From Acidobacteriota bacterium (GTDB lineage: Bacteria; Acidobacteriota; Thermoanaerobaculia; Multivoradales; SZUA-115), in contig QIHU01000390.1 in the NCBI GenBank assembly GCA_003231035.1, forward strand, positions 1-9,059: a stretch of 9,059 nt of DNA, written 5' to 3'. Every line of letters begins with the position of its first letter. Position 1 is the stretch's first letter. A program made the translations under genes and the position numbers. Of the stretch, positions 6,926 through 9,059 are shown piece by piece. The notes under the pieces are model-generated. The model had not been told where the DNA came from and searched no databases. It saw only the letters and a program-made list of their open reading frames with translations.

Positions 6926-7000
6926 GACAGGTGCCACGCTGACAGCAAGTTGCTGAAAACAAGTGACTTGCAAGTTGGGCAGCACCGTTCTGGCAGCACG
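6926..7000 (+). repeat. Structured repeat element between the two PIN-toxin modules
   Basis: Complete but degenerate copy of the island repeat. The inner stem is CAAGTTG (6946-6952) with TGACTTG (6964-6970), five Watson-Crick pairs plus two G-T pairs, around the 11-nt loop CTGAAAACAAG. The 10-nt right arm is CAAGTTGGGC (6971-6980) and the outer pairing is GGTGC (6930-6934) with GCACC (6982-6986). GGCAGCAC is then repeated (6978-6985, 6992-6999). It lies between two convergent genes, so it could also serve as a bidirectional terminator, although it has no T-tract. A separate perfect palindrome, ACTTGCAAGT, occupies 6966-6975. Confidence 0.6.
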
Positions 7001-7019
7001 TTGTGGTGGTGAAGGTCGG

Positions 7020-7505
7020 CTATTTGCCCACCCGGTGGAGCACTTCCAGAATCACCTCTTGCGAGATGCGGAAGTCCGCCCGTAGCAAGGCTTCGAAGGC
7101 ATCCCGGGCAGAGGGGATCAAGCCCTGGGATTGGGCCATTGCGACCACCGCAGCCGTACCAGCGACCGTCAAGCCCCGAACCCTGGCCTCCCGCCGGGCG
7201 AGACGGTCGTCGACCAGGACCAGAACGGGGCCTTGGTGCTCGCCGGCCGCTAGGAGCGTGGTCCACTCGCCCGCTCCGAGGTGCGGAGGGCGCGGCCGCT
7301 CCCCAGTGTCTTTACCCCTTGAGACCAACCAACCCTCTTCCATGGCTTGGACGATGGCTCTCTCCGGCCCTTCTGCCGCCGCCAGCTCCTGGAAGACCGC
7401 TGGTGTCATCTCCACTCGACCGAAGAGCTCGCGCAGCCACCCAACACCGTCGATTCGAGCGAGGCCGATGAGAGGGCTGGCGTCGGTCAGGACAAGGCGA
7501 GCCAC
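7020..7505 (-). CDS. DUF3368-like PIN-domain toxin
   Basis: A 161-residue protein of the PIN group usually paired with UPF0175 antitoxins (COG2405/DUF3368-like). Probable active-site acids are D8 in VLTDASPLIGLARI, E40 in TPAVFQEL, E80 in GAGEWTTLLAA and D99/D100 in VLVDDRLARREA, followed by GLTVAGTAAVV, a very typical stretch for this family. It is expected to be a Mg-dependent ribonuclease toxin; the target cannot be read from the sequence. The GTG start at 7505 overlaps the antitoxin gene by 19 nt, with no obvious Shine-Dalgarno, so translation is probably coupled. The gene converges with vapC across the repeat at 6926-7000. It is unlike the other PIN protein in this window beyond the shared fold. 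Confidence 0.85.
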   Translation of the reverse strand: MARLVLTDASPLIGLARIDGVGWLRELFGRVEMTPAVFQELAAAEGPERAIVQAMEEGWLVSRGKDTGERPRPPHLGAGEWTTLLAAGEHQGPVLVLVDDRLARREARVRGLTVAGTAAVVAMAQSQGLIPSARDAFEALLRADFRISQEVILEVLHRVGK

Positions 7506-7831
7506 TCGTCTAGACTTTCGAGCTGCGCGGCGGTCTCGGCGCGATCACCGGCCGCAACCGGAATGCCGAGGCGCGAGAGGTGGCTCACTAGCTCGGCCAA
7601 TGGCCGCGCGGCCACCCGAGCCGCCCGGCCCAGCGACAACGCCCCTTCCTTGAACAGGACCACGGCTAGCGCCAGCCGCAAGTCGGCCTCTTCTGGAGCG
7701 TCTCCAGCCTCCAAGTGGAGAAGCAGTGCCTCGGGGAGGTCGCCTTTGAGCACCAAAACGGGGCCTTCAGCCGCGCTCCGCAGCGCCTCGGACGGGTTAT
7801 TCTTGAGTTGCCGGACATTGACACAGTGCAT
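7487..7831 (-). CDS. Phd/YefM-UPF0175 fusion antitoxin
   Basis: A 114-residue protein with two antitoxin-like parts. Residues 1-41 (MHCVNVRQLKNNPSEALRSA, then GPVLVLKGDLPEALLL) look like the DNA-binding Phd/YefM fold. Residues 52-92 (LALAVVLFKEGALSLGRAAR to LSRLGIPV) match UPF0175, whose helices recognise an operator or the toxin. The tail (about 96-114) is rich in Ala, Glu and Leu. It should neutralise the overlapping PIN toxin and repress the operon. ATG 7831 is well supported by GGGAGG five bases upstream (7842-7837) and by where homology starts. A longer frame to 7936 would run into the repeat element and add 35 unrelated residues. Assignment of both halves is by pattern recognition only. 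Confidence 0.78.
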   Translation of the reverse strand: MHCVNVRQLKNNPSEALRSAAEGPVLVLKGDLPEALLLHLEAGDAPEEADLRLALAVVLFKEGALSLGRAARVAARPLAELVSHLSRLGIPVAAGDRAETAAQLESLDEWLALS

Positions 7832-7876
7832 AGGAACCTCCCGTAGGAACCTAGCGCAGGATCGCCAAAGAATCAA
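7831..7876 (-). promoter_or_regulatory. Leader of the Phd-UPF0175 operon: Shine-Dalgarno within a direct repeat, possible promoter
   Basis: The Shine-Dalgarno GGGAGG (minus strand, 7842-7837) lies between two exact 9-bp direct repeats, read on the plus strand as TAGGAACCT at 7831-7839 and 7844-7852, with a 13-bp period. The first overlaps the start codon. This is a plausible autoregulatory operator. A weak promoter, TTGATT (7876-7871) and TAGGTT (7853-7848) with 17-bp spacing, would start transcription almost at the Shine-Dalgarno. The repeat and the Shine-Dalgarno are directly visible; the promoter and operator roles are inferred. Confidence 0.4.
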
Positions 7877-7924
7877 CCCCTCCTGTTCGCCACCAAGAAC
7901 ACTGCCATCGAGGTGCTGCCGCCG

Positions 7925-8047
7925 AGTGTCACCCATTCGTCAAGCTACTGAGCCTAAATAGCTTGCGAATCGGGTGGCACTGTTCAGACCGCAGCACTGT
8001 TCAGACCGCACCTTTCGGGCCGTACTTTTGGACAGTACCCTTCGGGC
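7925..8047 (+). repeat. Structured repeat element upstream of the Phd-UPF0175 operon (best-paired copy)
   Basis: Nearly continuous imperfect palindrome at 7925-7981. AGTGTC pairs with GGCACT (one G-T pair), ACCC (7931-7934) with GGGT (7972-7975), ATTCG (7935-7939) with CGAAT (7966-7970) and CAAGCTA (7941-7947) with TAGCTTG (7959-7965). That gives 22 pairs, with one bulged base on each side (T7940, C7971) and the 11-nt loop CTGAGCCTAAA. Downstream the right arm is duplicated exactly as a 17-bp unit, GCACTGTTCAGACCGCA (7977-7993, 7994-8010). CCTTTCGGGC (8011-8020) then recurs as CCCTTCGGGC (8038-8047). The rest of the gap up to the BrnA stop holds nothing else I recognise. Confidence 0.7.
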
Positions 8048-8054
8048 AGGCTGG

Positions 8055-8351
8055 TCAGCCCGCTTTCTTGACGGAAAGTGTTTCCAGCTCGGTGGCCAGC
8101 CGTTCCGCGAGAAACATCTTGAGCAGTGACTGGTACGGGACGTCGCGCTTGTTGGCCAGCGTCTTGAGGTCGGCAATCATCATTTCCGGGAGTCGTATCG
8201 AGATGGTCTTCAAGGTCGGCTTGAGATCTGGAAAGGCGACACGCTGCGCTTTAGTCCAGTCCACATAGTCGGTTGAATCCGCGGCCTCCCAGAAGGTGCG
8301 CTCCTGCTCTTCGTTGCGGTGGTCGGGGATCGGTTTTTTTCTTGCCTTCAT
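8055..8351 (-). CDS. brnA: BrnA/CopG-type antitoxin
   Basis: A 98-residue protein. A charged N-terminal region (residues 1-38, with FWEAADSTDYVDW) is followed by a ribbon-helix-helix DNA-binding domain: PDLKPTLKTISIRLPEMMIA (41-60), then DLKTLANKRDVPYQSLLKMF (61-80). The PDLKPT-x-x-x-ISIRLP and VPYQSL signatures are typical of CopG/BrnA-like antitoxins found after BrnT toxins. Its N-terminal region should cover the toxin while the RHH dimer represses the operon. The start ATG overlaps the toxin stop as ATGA, and the toxin comes first, the usual brnTA order. No independent Shine-Dalgarno is obvious, so it is probably translated by coupling. This gene and its partner look less GC-rich than the 1-6178 operon, in keeping with horizontal acquisition. 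Confidence 0.88.
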   Translation of the reverse strand: MKARKKPIPDHRNEEQERTFWEAADSTDYVDWTKAQRVAFPDLKPTLKTISIRLPEMMIADLKTLANKRDVPYQSLLKMFLAERLATELETLSVKKAG

Positions 8352-8650
8352 TCTGCTTCGTACACCTTTCGTTCCTTCCGACCAATGTCGCGGCCTGAGA
8401 TCACCCGCAGAAGGTTGCCGCGAATGGTGGCTACGATGAAAAGTCTGCGGCGGGTGTCGGTTTGACCGAGCAAGTAGTAGCGTTTCTCGGTCAACGAGTG
8501 TTTTTCATCGAGACCTGCAAGAAGAGGGAGGTTGAAGAAGACCTGCTCGCACTCCGTGGTCGAGACCTGGTGCTTCTCCCAGATCTTGGGCACGTTGCCC
8601 TCGTCCCAGTCAAAGCCAGTACACCGCCGTAGCCTGGCCAACGTCTTCAT
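8348..8650 (-). CDS. brnT: BrnT family RNase toxin
   Basis: A 100-residue member of the BrnT (DUF497) family, small RelE-fold ribonucleases that inhibit translation until bound by BrnA. Diagnostic blocks are GFDWDEGN (12-19), WEKHQVSTTECEQVFFNLP (24-42), DEKHSLTEKRYYLLGQT (48-64) and LRVISGRDIGRKERKVYE (81-98), which contain the family's conserved K-H, E-x-R and R-x-I-S-x-R ... ER-x-x-Y residues. Nothing appears to be missing, so the toxin should be active. ATG 8650 has no Shine-Dalgarno, and a TATACT hexamer ends 6 bases before it, so a leaderless transcript is likely. The gene is read away from the last repeat element. Confidence 0.9.
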   Translation of the reverse strand: MKTLARLRRCTGFDWDEGNVPKIWEKHQVSTTECEQVFFNLPLLAGLDEKHSLTEKRYYLLGQTDTRRRLFIVATIRGNLLRVISGRDIGRKERKVYEAE

Positions 8651-8656
8651 GTGGGC

Positions 8657-8687
8657 AGTATACTTCGTACATATACGGGACGATCAA
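8657..8687 (-). promoter_or_regulatory. Putative promoter/operator of the brnTA operon
   Basis: On the minus strand TTGATC (8687-8682) and TATACT (8662-8657) are separated by 19 bases, a slightly long spacing. Transcription would start at or next to the ATG at 8650. The -10 lies in an inverted repeat, GTATA (8658-8662) with TATAC (8672-8676), which could be the BrnA operator. The stretch is AT-rich against a GC-rich background. Confidence 0.45.
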
Positions 8688-8700
8688 GGAAAGAGGAGAC

Positions 8701-8799
8701 GGAAGGTGCCGCTCGTGTGTCAAGTCACTGAATCTGCATGACTTGCGAGTCGGGTGGCACCTTCCTGGCACCTTCCTGCGAGTCGGGTGGCACCTTCCT
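8701..8799 (+). repeat. Structured repeat element at the far end of the TA island, with extra half-copy
   Basis: The outer stem GGAAGGTGCC (8701-8710) is perfectly complementary to GGCACCTTCC (8756-8765). It continues with GCTCG (8711-8715) against CGGGT (8751-8755), including two G-T pairs. After a 5/5 internal loop, CAAGTCA (8721-8727) pairs perfectly with TGACTTG (8739-8745) around the 11-nt loop CTGAATCTGCA. GGCACCTTCCT then recurs at 8767-8777. The right half from T8744 to T8766 (23 bp) is repeated exactly at 8777-8799, a 33-bp period. The following 75 bases up to the next stop codon show nothing I recognise. Confidence 0.72.
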
Positions 8800-8874
8800 A
8801 GCAGCAGCGTGTTCTTTCGTCTACCTGAGCTTCGACGACGTCTTCTGAGGGGCCAAGCGGAGAACTGAGGTCGA

Positions 8875-9059
8875 TCACCGAGGCTGGGCGTGCTCGAACA
8901 CTCGGGTCTTGATGCGCCAACCCCTCTGCGACAACTCCTGTTCGGCTCGCGGCGAGATCCGGCCGGCGATGTGCAGCTCGCGCTGCGCGAAGTCGTAGAG
9001 CGGGCCCCGATGTTCCATACCTGGAAGCCAGGTGAGATAGTCGACGGCCACCGGCACGA
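8875..9059 (-). CDS. C-terminal fragment of an unrecognised protein (runs off the window)
   Basis: The last 60 or so codons of a minus-strand gene, ending in TGA at 8877-8875. A GTG lies at 9057, but the frame is open to the edge and the start is almost certainly outside. The visible part has no transmembrane segment. It contains RGPLYDFAQRELHIAGRISP, then RAEQELSQRGWRIKTRVFE, and reads like an alpha/beta domain end. The GRISP-RAEQEL-GW pattern suggests a conserved segment, but I cannot name a family. Codon bias is GC-rich like the first operon, so it probably marks the return to core chromosome after the TA island. The coding call rests on frame openness and composition. Confidence 0.5.
   Translation of the reverse strand, partial: VPVAVDYLTWLPGMEHRGPLYDFAQRELHIAGRISPRAEQELSQRGWRIKTRVFEHAQPR

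Noticed and set aside
6974..6980. GTTGGGC matching the integron attC core GTTRRRY in the 6926 element
   Set aside because: The equivalent positions in the other copies read ATCGGGT, GTCGGGT and TTCGGGT, losing the essential GTT, and no matching RYYYAAC is found on the left side. The attC resemblance is in architecture only.
7832..7936. N-terminal extension of the Phd-UPF0175 antitoxin from an ATG at 7936
   Set aside because: The start lies inside the structured repeat and the added residues are non-homologous, while ATG 7831 has an excellent Shine-Dalgarno.
7003..7961. Plus-strand frames of 216 and 204 codons
   Set aside because: They run antisense to the DUF3368 PIN toxin and its antitoxin and through the repeat element, with biased Ser/Arg composition and no motif.
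8744..8799. Short direct repeats considered as a CRISPR array
   Set aside because: Only two full 23-bp units with a 10-bp gap that is itself part of the repeat. There are no unique spacers and no cas genes.

Overview
The window is GC-rich, with G/C-biased third codon positions and tightly packed genes. A PEGA-type membrane protein and an archaeal-style phosphoglycerate enzyme suggest a high-GC bacterium such as an Acidobacteriota or another soil or thermophile-associated lineage. That placement is a weak inference; there is no rRNA or marker gene here.

Positions 1-6178 are one tight four-gene run on the + strand. It contains (1) the C-terminal part of a membrane-anchored protein with a long disordered linker and two PEGA-like repeats, open at the window edge and possibly the tail of a Ser/Thr kinase; (2) a catalytic M16 zinc-peptidase subunit with HxxEH; (3) a non-catalytic M16 partner without HxxEH but with the R/Y pair; and (4) an 818-residue fusion of a 2-phosphoglycerate kinase (two ATP-cone-like repeats plus a P-loop kinase) with an ApgM-type cofactor-independent phosphoglycerate mutase. 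The first three genes overlap by 4 nt (TTGA, ATGA) and the fourth starts 1 nt after the third behind a strong GGAGGAGG, so they are probably co-transcribed. The two M16 genes should form a heterodimer. The fusion would join 3PG/2PG interconversion to phosphorylation of 2PG to 2,3-bisphosphoglycerate.

Positions 6179-8800 are an accessory island of three unrelated type II toxin-antitoxin modules: VapB/VapC (+), a Phd-UPF0175 fusion antitoxin with a DUF3368 PIN toxin (-), and BrnT/BrnA (-). Each module is bracketed by a copy of one structured repeat family, always in the same orientation whatever the gene direction. Three copies (about 6926, 7925 and 8701) are nested imperfect palindromes with the same geometry: an inner 7-bp stem, an 11-nt loop starting CTGA, 10-nt middle arms and an outer GGTGCC/GGCACC-like stem. 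The inner stem changes sequence but keeps its pairing between copies. A fourth copy keeps only the right half and abuts the stop codon of the fusion gene at 6176. In all copies the right arm is followed by a second, exact or imperfect, copy of itself. This looks like a cassette-like or mobile-element-built TA array, and with the fusion enzyme it is the main point of interest.

Positions 8875-9059 hold the C-terminal end of an unrecognised minus-strand gene. No tRNA, rRNA, CRISPR array, transposase or integrase is visible.
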